From contig NC_083505.1 of NCBI RefSeq assembly GCF_032362555.1, positions 10,841,501 through 10,905,500 of the forward strand: DNA of 64,000 nucleotides, written 5' to 3'. The notes under the pieces are model-generated. The model was not told where the DNA came from, ran no database searches, and saw only the letters and a program-made list of their open reading frames with translations. The position numbers and the translations under genes are program-made. This stretch comes from Amyelois transitella. Lineage: Eukaryota > Arthropoda > Insecta > Lepidoptera > Pyralidae. Each line of letters starts with the position of its first letter. Position 1 is the first letter of the stretch. Positions 1 to 11,647 of the stretch are shown here, piece after piece.

Positions 1-229
1 TGTACTGAGAGATTAATTTTCTTCTATAAGTATAATCACTCGACTATTGTCAAGCGTTACTTTTGTTGATAAGGTAAATTAGTGTCTATCTATACATATG
101 GTTTGGTAAGAATCATTTGGGCCCTCCCACATGTGGCACTTTTAGGTCATGTATATATACAGAACTTCTACTTCTGGTACCATAGTAATACTAAGTCCAG
201 CTTCAATCATATTGAAAGAAATACTATAC

Positions 230-3200
230 CTGTGCGCCAGAACCAAGGAATACGGCAAGCAGCATTCCTCGTCTGGGAGGGCGGAATACGTCGCCATGTA
301 CCAGTTTCCAACCAAATTCCTCCTGGAAAAAACAGATATAAATATTACTTCTGCTCTGATTATATCTACTATAGCTTCGGCCCATAGCTTCGCTGACGTG
401 TAGTGTGTAATAGCTTTTCCTTTTTTTAGCTGTATTTCTTTCTAGTTTAATTCAAATCCATTCTGGTTTTTGGGTGAAAGAGAACACACACATAAAACTT
501 TTGCATTCATAATATTGAGTAAGACATTGTTTCTAACAATATTAAGTGCATTTAAGTAATTTCGAATTTACATTGAAAGTGCGTCGACCATCTTACACCA
601 CTAATAATGGAAAAGTAATTACTTGATCGACCAAGTAATAAAAATCTTACAACTCTCAAGGTTTTTCTGTGAGTGAATCATTAACCATTCATATTTACTG
701 CCGATATTTACATGATTAGTATTGGTTAAAGGATCTCTCATAACCACAAAAAATATCGCAGAAACCCCAATTTCAGAAATACTATGCCATGGTATTTAAA
801 ATTATTAAATTTAAGGTCGACATGTGATTGAGATAATTAATTGAGTAAAGAGCGTAATTTCTACTCAAATTAACTATTATTTTAGTTTCTATAGATAGGT
901 AAATAAGTAAATGTTTTTTAACCTAGATACTACATATAATGTATTACATATGCAATTTAGGAGACCATAAAATATCCGAAAGATAGTTTTTTATAGTTAT
1001 AGTTAACAATAACTTTTACTTTGTAAGTTTATGACGTCGTCATGTCGTTCTCAGAAATGATGTGCTCAAGGCCTGCATTGTGAATCCAATGGATAAACAA
1101 GTACTATTAACAGAAAAATATTTTTGCTTGCATTTGCAAACAAAAATGTAATATGTGCTAGATCTACGCCTACCCTTCTGGAAAGAGGGTATTCTATAAA
1201 AATATATATCATATATGTCACGTATATATCCATTGTGGGGTAGACAGATCAAACAGTCTTGAAAACGCTGAAGGGCCACTTATAGCTTTATGATGGAATA
1301 GAGATTCAAAAAGTGACAGGTTGTTAGTCAATTGGTTTCAAAAGAGGAATCCCAAGTTTATCCCTTAGTCGCTAGCAGTACTTGGGAATTAAATTCAGGA
1401 CCCTGGTTTTATATAATCCATCAGCTGGTGTGGTCAAACAAAAGCCTAAAATTTTACCTGAGCGTCTTCGCCACACTCCATCTGATTGTATCTAGCTATA
1501 TCCTTATGCAGCGTCCTTAGCAATATCATAGCCACCATTCCACTAAGGAACAGCACTATTACTAATGAGTTCAGTATTGAGAACCACTGTATGTTCGTCT
1601 GTGGCATAGACTCCAGTATGTAGTCCCATCTGGACGACCATTTAATGCTGTTATTCATATGGAAAGTGACACTGTATGTGTAAGTGATGTTAAGCATCTC
1701 TTTAAGTGTCTTGGGCAGTTTCAAAGGAGTTTGGAAGCTGCAGTCCACTTTGCCTGCTTTCTGGTGATCAATACTGGCTGGTTTGACCTGAAAGAATACA
1801 TTTTTAATTTTTAAAATGTTTCTATTGTATGATATAATAGGTATACTTCAAGCTAAAAAAGTTATGATAATATTAATGATTTATTTATCAGTCATAGATA
1901 ATCAATTGCAAATATTTGATTTGAAAAGTCTTGTTTCTTTATAATAAATTTTTCTTAAGTTGTTTCAACATTAAGTATAAACATTTAATAAACTAGATGT
2001 ACATGATTACAGTTTTTATGAATAAAATGCTCATGAATGTTTCGCCATGAGATCTCCATTCTTTTTCACAATTATGAATAAGATTGGAAATCTCATGTTT
2101 AACTGATGATCTTATTAATATTATTGATTACGTACTAGAAATATGGAAATATGTAAACTCGTAAACAACATTGTAAACTTTTTGTTTATTACCATTCTCT
2201 TTCCAAATGCATTTAACAATACTCAATAACCTACCTTAGCTGATATGATTCGGCCACCGTTTGTAAAGTCGACTCCCCAGTCTTCCTTGTCCCCGCTATG
2301 GTATGTGATCTCCAAATCAACATGGTTGAAAAGGAAGAAAGTACCGGCTTCGTCACCTTTAGGGGACACAATTGGTCCACAGGATGTATCCTAAAAAACA
2401 CATTAAAACCCTGTCACTGAAGCTCAGGAGTAAATGTGATTCCTTTTGCAAAACAGTTAAAGTTTAATAATAAAGTAGGATAGTAGTAGATGAATAATTA
2501 CTAGTAGGATTGCAAACTAATGTTTCTATAATAGGTATAATTTATTGTATATCCTTTTTAGTTATTATCATTGCCAAACATCCGTAATGAAATACACAAC
2601 AAACATCCTGTAAAGTATTATACATACTTTATGCAAAAAATTATGAAAAATTATCTCACCGAATCTCCACTAACTTTGCATCCCATGGGGAATCCAGTGC
2701 TGCAGAATGTTTTGCCTCCTTCATTCACCACATAGCACCATGTCACTGGCATATTATCCAGAATCCAGTGATGTTGATAGTACAAAGCAGCTCCCATTTT
2801 CAACAGATTTAATTTCTTCACTGCGTCTGGATCCTGAGGGTTGTAGACCTTACTGCAGGGTGATTCACAACGCACATCCTTCAGGAAGTTTATTTTGTAT
2901 GGACTGGGCCGGATTCTCTCACCAAACACAACTTGACCGAGATTCTCAACGGGGGACTGGGCTTCATCAGCGAGACAGAAGTCAAAGTGGTGATATTCAA
3001 ATGGAATCACAGACTCTTCTGTATTGAGCCTGTTCACATAAAGAGGGATCTCATTCTGAAACAAAAAAGATAAACATTTTACCTTTTTAACCCTTATAAT
3101 AAGTGTAATCTCTATTTTTTTATGGTTGTTTACTATAAAAATAAGTATTTTTTTAAGACTGAGCTGATTATTTGAGACTCAGCTAGTTGAGGGTGCTCCC

Positions 3201-4149
3201 CAGTGGAAGTGGTGCAGTCAATTTGTACATCTGCCTTCAGCATAAGCTAAGACCTTGGTGAGGTGGTTTTCAAATAGAAGCCTTTGACAGAGGCTTAAAC
3301 TTTATGGATTCTTCTATTTTTCACAAAGCTACCATGCTGTTAAATGGATTCGGTTACCTCCAAATACTGACTAACCCAATCTAGGATCATGGTCAAAGAT
3401 GAACCTGGTGATGTGAGTTCTAATACCAGGAGGAAGAAGAAACATACTTCATATAAGTAACCATAATCTTAGTTGGCTGTTGATGTTAAGACTAAATTCT
3501 AAATCCAGTTGGCAAATTGTACTTGCACTAATAAGACTCTAATTGGGTAATTGTGAAATTGAAATAAAGTAATTTACTTCAAAGAATTGTAATGGAGCTC
3601 TGCAACACAATTTGTACCCATAAATAATTCAATTTAAATTTCCCAGTTTATCCTATAGGTGACAGCAAATTCATCAGTTTTTAATTATACTAATGAACAA
3701 TGTAATGGTTAAATACCTACATATTGTTTTATCTTTAACATGTTGTAGCTAATCTTAACCACATGGCATCTATAAATATTAACAATAAATACATTGTTTC
3801 AATTATTACCACTTTTTACATGTAGACAGAGAAAGATTATGGTGAACACTAGGTATAAGTAATGAAAATAAAGTAGAACATTTAAAATAAATAAAGGCGA
3901 AATTGGCAAGTACTTGGACGGATATTCGCACAGATAGGATACTAATGTCGTCCCGGAACAAATTCAAACAGAAGAACGAAATATAGGCACAATTCTTACC
4001 TTGCAAGATTTAGAATTCTCTTCTGTAGCTTTACAATAATTTACCGGGGCTAAGCCGGGTAAATAAAAAGCTGTTGTAGGCGTCAAGAGCAAAAATGCGC
4101 AAACCGCATAGACGAGAGACATGACGAATTTATTATGGATGACGAACAT
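230..4149 (-). CDS. TM9SF2: TM9SF2-type transmembrane 9 superfamily protein, 5' half (3' end outside window)
   Basis: Five exons read on the minus strand: 4149-4000, 3055-2660, 2390-2235, 1787-1458 and 322-230, all in phase 0 with GT-AG borders. They encode an N-terminal signal sequence (hydrophobic residues about 10-28) followed by [12 protein letters not shown], the start of the mature luminal domain in TM9SF2. The luminal domain carries the family blocks [29 protein letters not shown] and [12 protein letters not shown]. The first membrane span ([17 protein letters not shown]) is followed by [11 protein letters not shown], then [20 protein letters not shown]. These proteins sit in endosome/Golgi membranes and help sort membrane proteins; that role is family knowledge. 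The remaining eight spans should lie left of position 230. The start at 4149 is the first ATG; a second in-frame ATG at 4122 is also possible. No lesion was seen. Confidence 0.93.
1222..1373 (+). repeat. dispersed moth repeat family R1, partial copy
   Basis: This lies in the TM9SF2 intron. The R1 family is recognised in the window by a shared string of elements in order: ACGTCTTTATCCCT, GGGGTAGACAGAGCCAACAG, a TCTTGAAAAGACTG short palindrome, TTTGGCTTAATGATAGAATT, GAGATTCAAATAG, AATCCCAAGTTTATAAG and CCCTTAGTCGCCTTTTAC. This copy keeps the GGGGTAGACAGA, GAGATTCAAA and AATCCCAAGTTTAT blocks. Class is not certain (SINE-like or non-autonomous element); no coding capacity is seen. Confidence 0.75.
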
Positions 4150-4652
4150 GATTCTCTACACGGGCACTATCATGAACAGTACACACAAGAAATAAATCTC
4201 ATCATAATAAAATTATTCCAATAGGGACACCGTAAAATCTCCAATTCACGAAATAAATTCCAGTGATGATTTTTTTATTTCTGTCGCCTTGTCGGAAACG
4301 TCACCATTAAACAGTCTTGCCAGCGCTGATTAAAATGTTATGTCTTTGATGCGTCGTGTTACCAGTAACCGATTGCTACTTATAACGATTGCAATGAGAA
4401 GTACATAATTTGTGTACAATATCCTACAATGCTAAAATAATCAGGGATATTTTTTACATCAGCTGATTGTCTTTAGCAAACACAGAATAAAAATAACATA
4501 TCCATTATAAAGGACTGGAACCGCTATGAATAGATATATTTTCTTGAGAATAATAGCAAAACCACCTAGAAAAATGGAAACCCAGACAAAGTGCTCGTTC
4601 AGAGCTAAGGTTCAGAACTTTGGTATAAGTTAGGTTTCAAGGCAATCCATAA

Positions 4653-4674
4653 AATATATATGTATATATATATA
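4653..4674. repeat. TA-rich microsatellite
   Basis: A run of alternating AT with one TG interruption, directly followed by a T-rich tract. Simple repeat only. Confidence 0.8.
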
Positions 4675-4797
4675 TTTTTTTTTCTTTTTTCAATATTAAA
4701 TCTCATAAATATATAAATCTCCCGTGAACAATGTATTCTCCCGTCCACATTCTATTCTAAGTATAAATTAATATTGTGAAGTTGACGTTGTGAAGAA

Positions 4798-4985
4798 AAT
4801 GCTGCAGTGCAGTTTGTTACCGCTTCTTCTGCACTGACGCCTTGGAAGCGGCAGTAAACTTAGTTTTTAAGTAATTTATTTGACGTCAACCAAGTTGTTA
4901 AACCATACGACAATTATTAAGCGATATAATAATATCCTATAATAATGAATAAAAAACTTTGAATTTTGAATTTTTTTGAATTTTG
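4798..4985 (+). repeat. dispersed repeat family R2 (SINE-like)
   Basis: The block CTTCTTCTGCACTGACGC, CTTGGAAGCGGCAGTA, AAGTTATTTGACGTCAA-like sequence and a tail of TTTGAATTTTGAATTT also occurs, diverged, at 61660-61810 (plus) and as a fragment at about 21105-21145 (minus). Shared order plus an AT-rich tail suggests a SINE-like element; I cannot assign a published name. Confidence 0.65.
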
Positions 4986-5419
4986 TTTTAAAGATTTCGT
5001 ATCTCAAACAACAAACTAAGCCGTACATACACACTTACCTAATCACGTTTTTATCCCAGACGGGAATACGCTTACGGGGTTGACTTCAAAGGTTAAAATC
5101 CTGCAGTCTCATAAAGACTCAGGACTAAAATGGACAATATGCGAACTCATATATATATTTATCTAAAGATTACTCTGAACAAATGCTTTTTGATTACAAA
5201 ATTAAACGTGGCGTTCCTTATGGCTGACTGCCTTATCCATAAGGAATAAAGACGAGATTATATCTAATGTAATTTTGTAAGTACCTAACTTATATAAACT
5301 AATCAGCTTTCTCTTCGCTTGTGACAAGGATCTGACTACCTAATTTGGATGAGTTGATTGTAAATATGTTATTTTTACACTCTAGGAATAAAACAACAAA
5401 TTTAAATAAGATTACGTTA

Positions 5420-5425
5420 TTTATT
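5420..5425 (-). terminator. polyadenylation signal of carboxypeptidase A
   Basis: AATAAA on the minus strand, about 36 bases past the stop codon at 5461. Confidence 0.6.
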
Positions 5426-5460
5426 AAGGTACAAATATCAGTAGCAAAATTGTCTCCAGC

Positions 5461-8400
5461 CTATTTGACGGGTAGGCGGCGGCGTCTAGAAGGTTCTACG
5501 TTAACCAAGGAGCCAGTGTCCGCGTCCAACGTGATGTCCCGAGCGAAGGCCGAGATGAGACCCAGGGAGGCTGCTGGCTTGTCTGCGGGCACCATGTGTC
5601 CTGCCCCGCGGATCATCACCTCTGTCAGGTTGCCTGCTACTTTGTAGTAACTGCAAAAACAGTTGAAAAGCGTCAACGTAAGTAACAAATAATATAAAAT
5701 AATTAAAGAATATATTAGGTAAACTGATAAAAAAATTTAAATAATTCAGATTTAGTCCAAAATATTTAGGAGCAAAGATTTATAAAAGTGCTATCATCGC
5801 GAAATATCACTAAAGCGATACAGGTAATGTTATTATGAAGAATTTGATCATTTGGAAGTGGATCATCGAGTATAGTTAAGGAATTGAAACGACGATATTG
5901 ACGAAGAGAATAAATAATACGTTTTGGCTCTTTAACAGGGCCACGGAAATCAGGTGGAAGTCGCTTCGTATAATTTCTGGATTGAAATATTTCAGAAAAC
6001 AGAAAGATACCTGGAAAAGATAAAGGACAAAATGCTTACCCTGCTAAAGTGCCGTCGTGGTACCAAGGTAACCGCTTTGTTTTCTTAAATTCTTCTGTCC
6101 CACTAAAGGAAAGACTGTTGTAAGAGTTCACTGAAGGGTGATATGCAACAATTATGTCGAGATGACCACTGAAAAAAATTAAATTAAATGTCTCACTTTG
6201 AGTAGTTACACAGTCGAATTAAAATAACAGGTAATTGGATTCTACCTGTTCACGTTATCATTCTTACATGGTAAATAAAGAAAAAAACACTGATGAAATG
6301 GTTTTGACTTTCGTAGATCGAAAAATAATAAATATATCGCGATGGGACCCCAATAGCTATGAATTATGTCGAAATAGAGAGGAGTCCGAAATTGTTCTCC
6401 GACTGTTCATAGGTATTCGAATAATTTGACGATCATTTCGTCTTTGATTCCTACTATGTCCAGCCGCCCGATCACTCGAAAACAAAAAAATAATGTCATC
6501 GTGGACTTAAAGACCGTCAGAGAACAGTTTCAGATTCGGTATGGAAGCACTAATCGAAATATTTTGCAAATAAACAACCTTCTTATCAAAACTCACTTGT
6601 AAAGCATGACCCTATAGTTCTCTAGCAGCTCTTCCAGCCACATCCTAGCACTATTCATGAAATCAGGCACCAGTTTCCTGTACACTACTCCGATTGACGT
6701 GAAGTTAGTGTTGCCAACATGGAGAGCCTTGCGGACCTCCGTGGTTTGAAGGTAGTCGTTGTAGGCGCCTTCCAGGCTGATGTCGTCATCTAGATAGTTG
6801 TAGAGGTTTGACAGGCGGGATTCGGATAGAAACAGTTGCAAGAGATAGTTGTAGTACTGAAAAGATGGGAAAATAAGTATCAAACTGTTGATAGCTCATT
6901 AAGCTATAAAGTCAATAAAATATCTTTAACTTGTTTTAAAGAAGTCTTCGATAATGTGAATCCTTAATTTCCGTTAGTTATGGCATTTCTACTGTCTATA
7001 TTAAACCGATTTATACTCGTATGGTTACAACTAATTCTTATTGCCCAGATTACGGCAAGTGTTTACCCTAATGTGATAAATTCAAACTGTGGATTTACAA
7101 ATTTGGATAAAAACTTTGCACTAATCTGGCTTTCGAATATAGTTCTTACCGCATAGGCTTTCAGCATCTCCCCTTCCTTAATGAACTGGACGACGGCTCC
7201 TTCTAGAACATTCATGGTGTCTGCCACCTTATCGTCCACTAGACCGACCTCCCTGGCAAAGTGGCTGTACCGTTGCAGCGTCAGGGGGTCCGTGAAGCCG
7301 TTGCCGATTGCTAGACCCTGGAAAAGATGGCGTACCATAATTCAATAATTGGAGGTATATAATTATTAGTTTTAGCAACAGTCAGTCCGACCAAAATCTT
7401 ACGTAGTGTGGTAGTGGTTGCAAAAACAAATAACTGTTTTGTGTTTTGAGTGAATCTTGAGGAATGCTTGTTAACTCGTTTTGTTTATAAAATACTCGTT
7501 GATGTCTTTTTCCAAGACATTTAATATATAAAAAAAATAATGGACATGACATACATTTATGGAGAGAGGAAGGGAAAACGTTTAAAAAATATACCTATAT
7601 ATAATGAAATGTACCTGCAAATTAATAGGTTCATCGTCATGCCTGTGCCACAGTATCTGAACCCCTAGGGACGGGATGTGTTTCCCGGCGTAGGACTCCC
7701 CCGCCACGATGAGAGGGGCTTTCCGAAGTTCAGGGAACAGTGTCATGAACTGCTGAAGCGCCGCGTATAAGTTCTCGCCGATCTATTAAAAAATTAATCG
7801 AGAAGGTACTTCTTCAGTTTGTAGTTTGAGTTTCTTCTTTAATTTCATGACGATACTAAACAAATAATTTGTATTCATTATCAGTATACCTAACACCTAA
7901 TTGTCTGTTTGCCATTTTCTGATGATATTTCATATTAAAATTGTTATGTAATCAATTTTGCATTGTGGCAGCATGATTTAAACATTAGTTCGATGTTCGA
8001 CGATAAGTGATTTCTGAGAAATCTGATTTGCTTGCGTTTGTCAAGGTTTAAGCATGTATTTTTTTCATAATTTTTTTGTAATATTGTAAGCTGAGCTCAA
8101 ACAAAAACTAAAAATCTAATGTAGCCTTCCAGTTTTTACACTTTTCGAAACTGTTGGCTCTGTTCGGGGTGATACCTCGTAAGGGATAAAGGCGTGATTG
8201 ATATGTTAGTATTCCTACCGTAGTTTGGTTGGTAGCGTAGCCCCGATCATCATCAGTGAAGCTGAACCCGGTGCCCACGGGGTTGTCGATAAACAGCAGG
8301 GAGTGGTTCTTGCCCCATGAGTACTTGATCTCTGAAAGTTAAAGTACATATATTTATATCCACAAAATAGACCCAATGTCAGAATAAGCCAATGTTGCAA

Positions 8401-9578
8401 TAAATACTCTCCAACGCCTTAAAAACTGCCGCCTGCCTAGGAATTGCTTTCGGATGTAATTGAACTCTTTAGCTTAGCCGTGATCTGGTATTCGTCAAAC
8501 AGGCACACCCGAAGAGCGACTTTGTTTCAAATAATGTTGAGGCTTGAAGTATGATGGATAAGTATGGAATTGTTATACCTTCCAAGGTCTTGTCCTCAGT
8601 AACGAAGAAAGGTCCAATTTCGGTAAAGAGACCGTATAATGAGGAGGCCCCTGGACCTCCTTGCAGCCACAGGATTAAGGGTGTCTCTGAGACGTTTTGG
8701 TCGGCGACGGGGAAGTACCAGAACCAGAGGTTGGCGTTATACTCCTTATTGACCTGGGGAAGGAAGGGGAAGGAATAAAATTAATTAAAATTTGATAAAA
8801 CCAAATTCTTATACAAATTAATAAATAGGTAAATTAATAAATAGGTAAATTGGGTAAATTGTGCCAAATTAACAATATTTTCCGGAAGAAAAATTCGAGT
8901 ATAACAACCCATGGTTAACCTTATTATTCTCTAATACAAATGCTAACAGAAGGCAAGTTTGAAACATTTAAAAAAACTACCGTCAAATATCCAGCATAGC
9001 TGTCCATATCAGGCAGCAGGTAATCCGAGTCTACCGCCGCGGCCTCCCTGCCTTCCTCCAGCTTCTTCGCCTCGATAAAAGGAGTGAGAAGGAGAGGCTC
9101 CCCCGCGTCGTATGTCTGTCTCGCTCTACCAGCCTTGTAGGTGCGCTCCATGAATGTCAGGATGGGCTCAGGATCCTCTCCAGAAGGTAAATCTGGGGGA
9201 CTCTCACGGCTTAGAACTGCGTGAGCACATCTGATGGTACAAACAAACCATACATACATAAAATAGGTATACTTTTTTCCTGGAAAGTTAGGCAGAGAAT
9301 AAACAACCGCTTTGAAACTAACTAACAAATGTTCAACAGCATGACTCATGGACTCATCAACGCAATTACGGAAGATGACCAAATCCAACCAACCAATTAT
9401 TAAACTTTCTCAGGTATAAAGCACGCGCTTAATTTAGATTATATTTGATTATTTACATGCTGTCTAAAGATTTTAATATTTTTCCCTTATTAAGAAAGTT
9501 TCTAAGAAACTTTGAAAATTTGAATTATCAATGAGTAAACGAACGAACTCACATGAGAGTGATCCAGAGAAGCAACAT
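5461..9578 (-). CDS. carboxypeptidase A of cluster: vitellogenic/CPVL-like serine carboxypeptidase (S10)
   Basis: Nine minus-strand exons: 9578-9553, 9230-8981, 8753-8579, 8331-8219, 7782-7615, 7317-7150, 6856-6597, 6168-6040 and 5650-5461. Together they are 1479 bases, a 492-residue protein. Exon 1 has only 26 bases and completes a signal peptide [16 protein letters not shown] across the intron. Family blocks in order are [12 protein letters not shown] (oxyanion region), [21 protein letters not shown] (nucleophile Ser), YNGHLDII (Asp) and GAGHMVP (His), so the triad looks complete. Family members remove C-terminal residues from peptides in the secretory or lysosomal route. The protein ends in a basic tail [11 protein letters not shown]. 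An intron after GYLT splits an exon that is continuous in the other three copies. The neighbour 2 kb away (copy B) is divergent in orientation. Confidence 0.92.
8147..8205 (-). repeat. R1 repeat fragment in an intron of carboxypeptidase A
   Basis: Carries the reverse of the AGACAGAGCCAACAG and TTTATCCCTTACG blocks of family R1; truncated. Confidence 0.55.
8815..8850. repeat. short tandem repeat in intron
   Basis: The unit AAATTAATAAATAGGT occurs twice back to back, followed by degenerate AAATTGGGT units. Local slippage repeat. Confidence 0.6.
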
Positions 9579-11647
9579 TTTGGTTCTGTCCTGTTCCCCT
9601 GGGCCTCAGCGGCGGACTGCCGGGGTGCTAGTCTCGGGAACCTTGTATACTATGCCGGTTCTCGCTTTGCACTTGAACTTGGATTTATCTCGATCTTATG
9701 TACAGGCTGCGCTGATTTCTCGGACTCCATTTTCGCACGGTAATTCTTTTACGTCTGTTAAGTACCTATTAAAACATTTTAATATATGTTGTTTACATGA
9801 GAATACTTAAAGATTGTTACAAACATAATAACGTCTTTAACCCTTGGGAGGTAGACAGAAGCCCTCCTCTTGAATGACTTTTACAATCCGCATTTAGAGA
9901 AAATAGCTGATACACATTTTGTTTGGTTTACAATTAAATTCTAACTTTAGTTGTCACAATTTAATAATAGAAAACATCATTTTCCCGTTTCATGTGGAAA
10001 AGTTTAGCTCGCCTGTTCATCAAGAAATCAAAAAATAAACATAAACATACATTATTAAATCGACAGACAAAAAAATCTCATTTTTTTTTAAAAGGTAAAG
10101 ATGATCCTGTTCCGATCACACAGAATCAAAACAGCCTGTAGTCGCCGCGAACAGGTACGGCGTACCAATGACCTGTTTACCATAATCCCGCTCCCACGGT
10201 CGGACATTCGCCATAGATTCTTGCACGGCCGCGGTTGTGATTTGCTCTATATTTAGGATGGCCGTAGTAAACACCGATGATACACGACTTCGTGGTGTAA
10301 ATGGCTAAATACAAGATAATGGTTTTGTATTTTCTCACGATTTAATTCGGTCGGATTGTTATCCTTGAAGTTTTTGGAGTAGGAAGTGGATTTTTCGTGT
10401 CTTACTGCCACTAATAATCTTTCTTTTTATGTTATTATTACGAAAGTAATTATAGTTCCACATATTACATAATTGATTAGATAGAAGCGAGACTTTAATT
10501 AAAGAAATCTGCTTTAATAAAATATTATGCTAAGTACCTACCTTTAGGTCAGAACAAAAATCATATATAATTTCAAAAACATAGTAAGAAGTAGTTTTCC
10601 TTCATCTCTGTTTTAAAACACTACACGTCTACATAGATATTATCACATTTAAAACCCTTACGGGGCAAACAGAGCCAACAGTCTCTAAAAGACTGCAAGG
10701 CCGCGTTCAGATATAAGGCTGCAGCAAACCTTTTGTAGGTTTTTTTTTCAATTCCACTTCAAATCCTTAATCAAGATTGTCTTCATAATACCTGATATAA
10801 TATCGGATTCACAGTGATCCGTGTTACAGTTGCTACGTGACCGGCTTCGCCAAACAGCCGCCACACGCGACCAAAATTAAATAGCAACCGTTTTTCTCAC
10901 GCTCCTTAAATTTGGTCGGTATTCCCTATGTGCCACCATAAATCATGTTTATTTATGGAGGTTGATCGATACATATCAATTAAGGCCTTGACAGTAATCT
11001 ACAACCTATATTCCAAAGTTTTGTATAAATTTCACTAGAAAAACAGGAAGTTTGAAAATAAGTAAGTGTGACTGTATAAAAGCAATAAAAAAATTAAAAT
11101 ACCTACCTATTTACCTGACGTTAATTATGGAAATTTCCTTAGCAGTAAAGGTGGATAGTAGGCGTCCTAATAGTCGATATGAAAACCAGTTGCAAACTTA
11201 TGACCAAGATACTATGGGTATCGTAAAGAGTTCAATATCCTTCCATAATAATTTCTGAATTCTATTATAACCGTTTGGTCATTGCTCTGAGAGTACAGTA
11301 GTATCACGAAAAAATTTAAAATTAAATGTTATAAATAGAGCTAAGTACCTATATCCATAAAAAAATATATGACCTTCAATTTAAATACCACTATACATAG
11401 GCATAAATGTTATCAAAGCATTTCTAATTTCTTAAATGTTCACGTCCGCATTAGGATTCTGTTTCATTTTTATTTAAACTAAATACTCAACAGACTTATT
11501 GCCTGGTAGAAGTCATAACACGTTTAGCTGTTTATTTTATATTACTATTACAATAGTCTTTCGTAGTTCTCATCGGTGGTCAAAAGTCAAAGTTTAAGTC
11601 CTAAACTGGTAATCCCAAAACAGATCTAAGAATATCTGTTCTGGAAG
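9579..11647. other. divergent intergenic region between carboxypeptidases A and B
   Basis: The 5' untranslated region of copy A probably runs up to about 9740 on the minus strand. The rest holds no supportable exon. A GC-richer block at about 10140-10320 stands out against the AT-rich surroundings but gives no open frame or recognisable domain. An R1 fragment is at 10637-10735. Regulatory sites were not identified. Confidence 0.5.
10637..10735 (+). repeat. R1 repeat fragment
   Basis: Keeps CTTACGGGGCAAACAGAGCC and an AACAGTCTCTAAAAGACTG version of the R1 short palindrome, then decays. Confidence 0.65.

Larger units (their letters stand above)
4150..5419. other. intergenic space between TM9SF2 and carboxypeptidase A
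   Basis: No exon was found. The TM9SF2 promoter should lie just above 4149, but no TATA box or initiator stands out. The stretch contains a TA/TG-rich simple repeat and one copy of a second repeat family (R2), both listed separately. Confidence 0.6.

Noticed and set aside
82-403. Plus-strand open frames at the left edge
   Set aside because: They overlap the TM9SF2 exon 322-230 on the minus strand, which has clear family identity and splice sites.
10140-10320. GC-richer block between carboxypeptidases A and B, considered as a gene or TE
   Set aside because: No open frame, no terminal repeats and no second copy found in the window.
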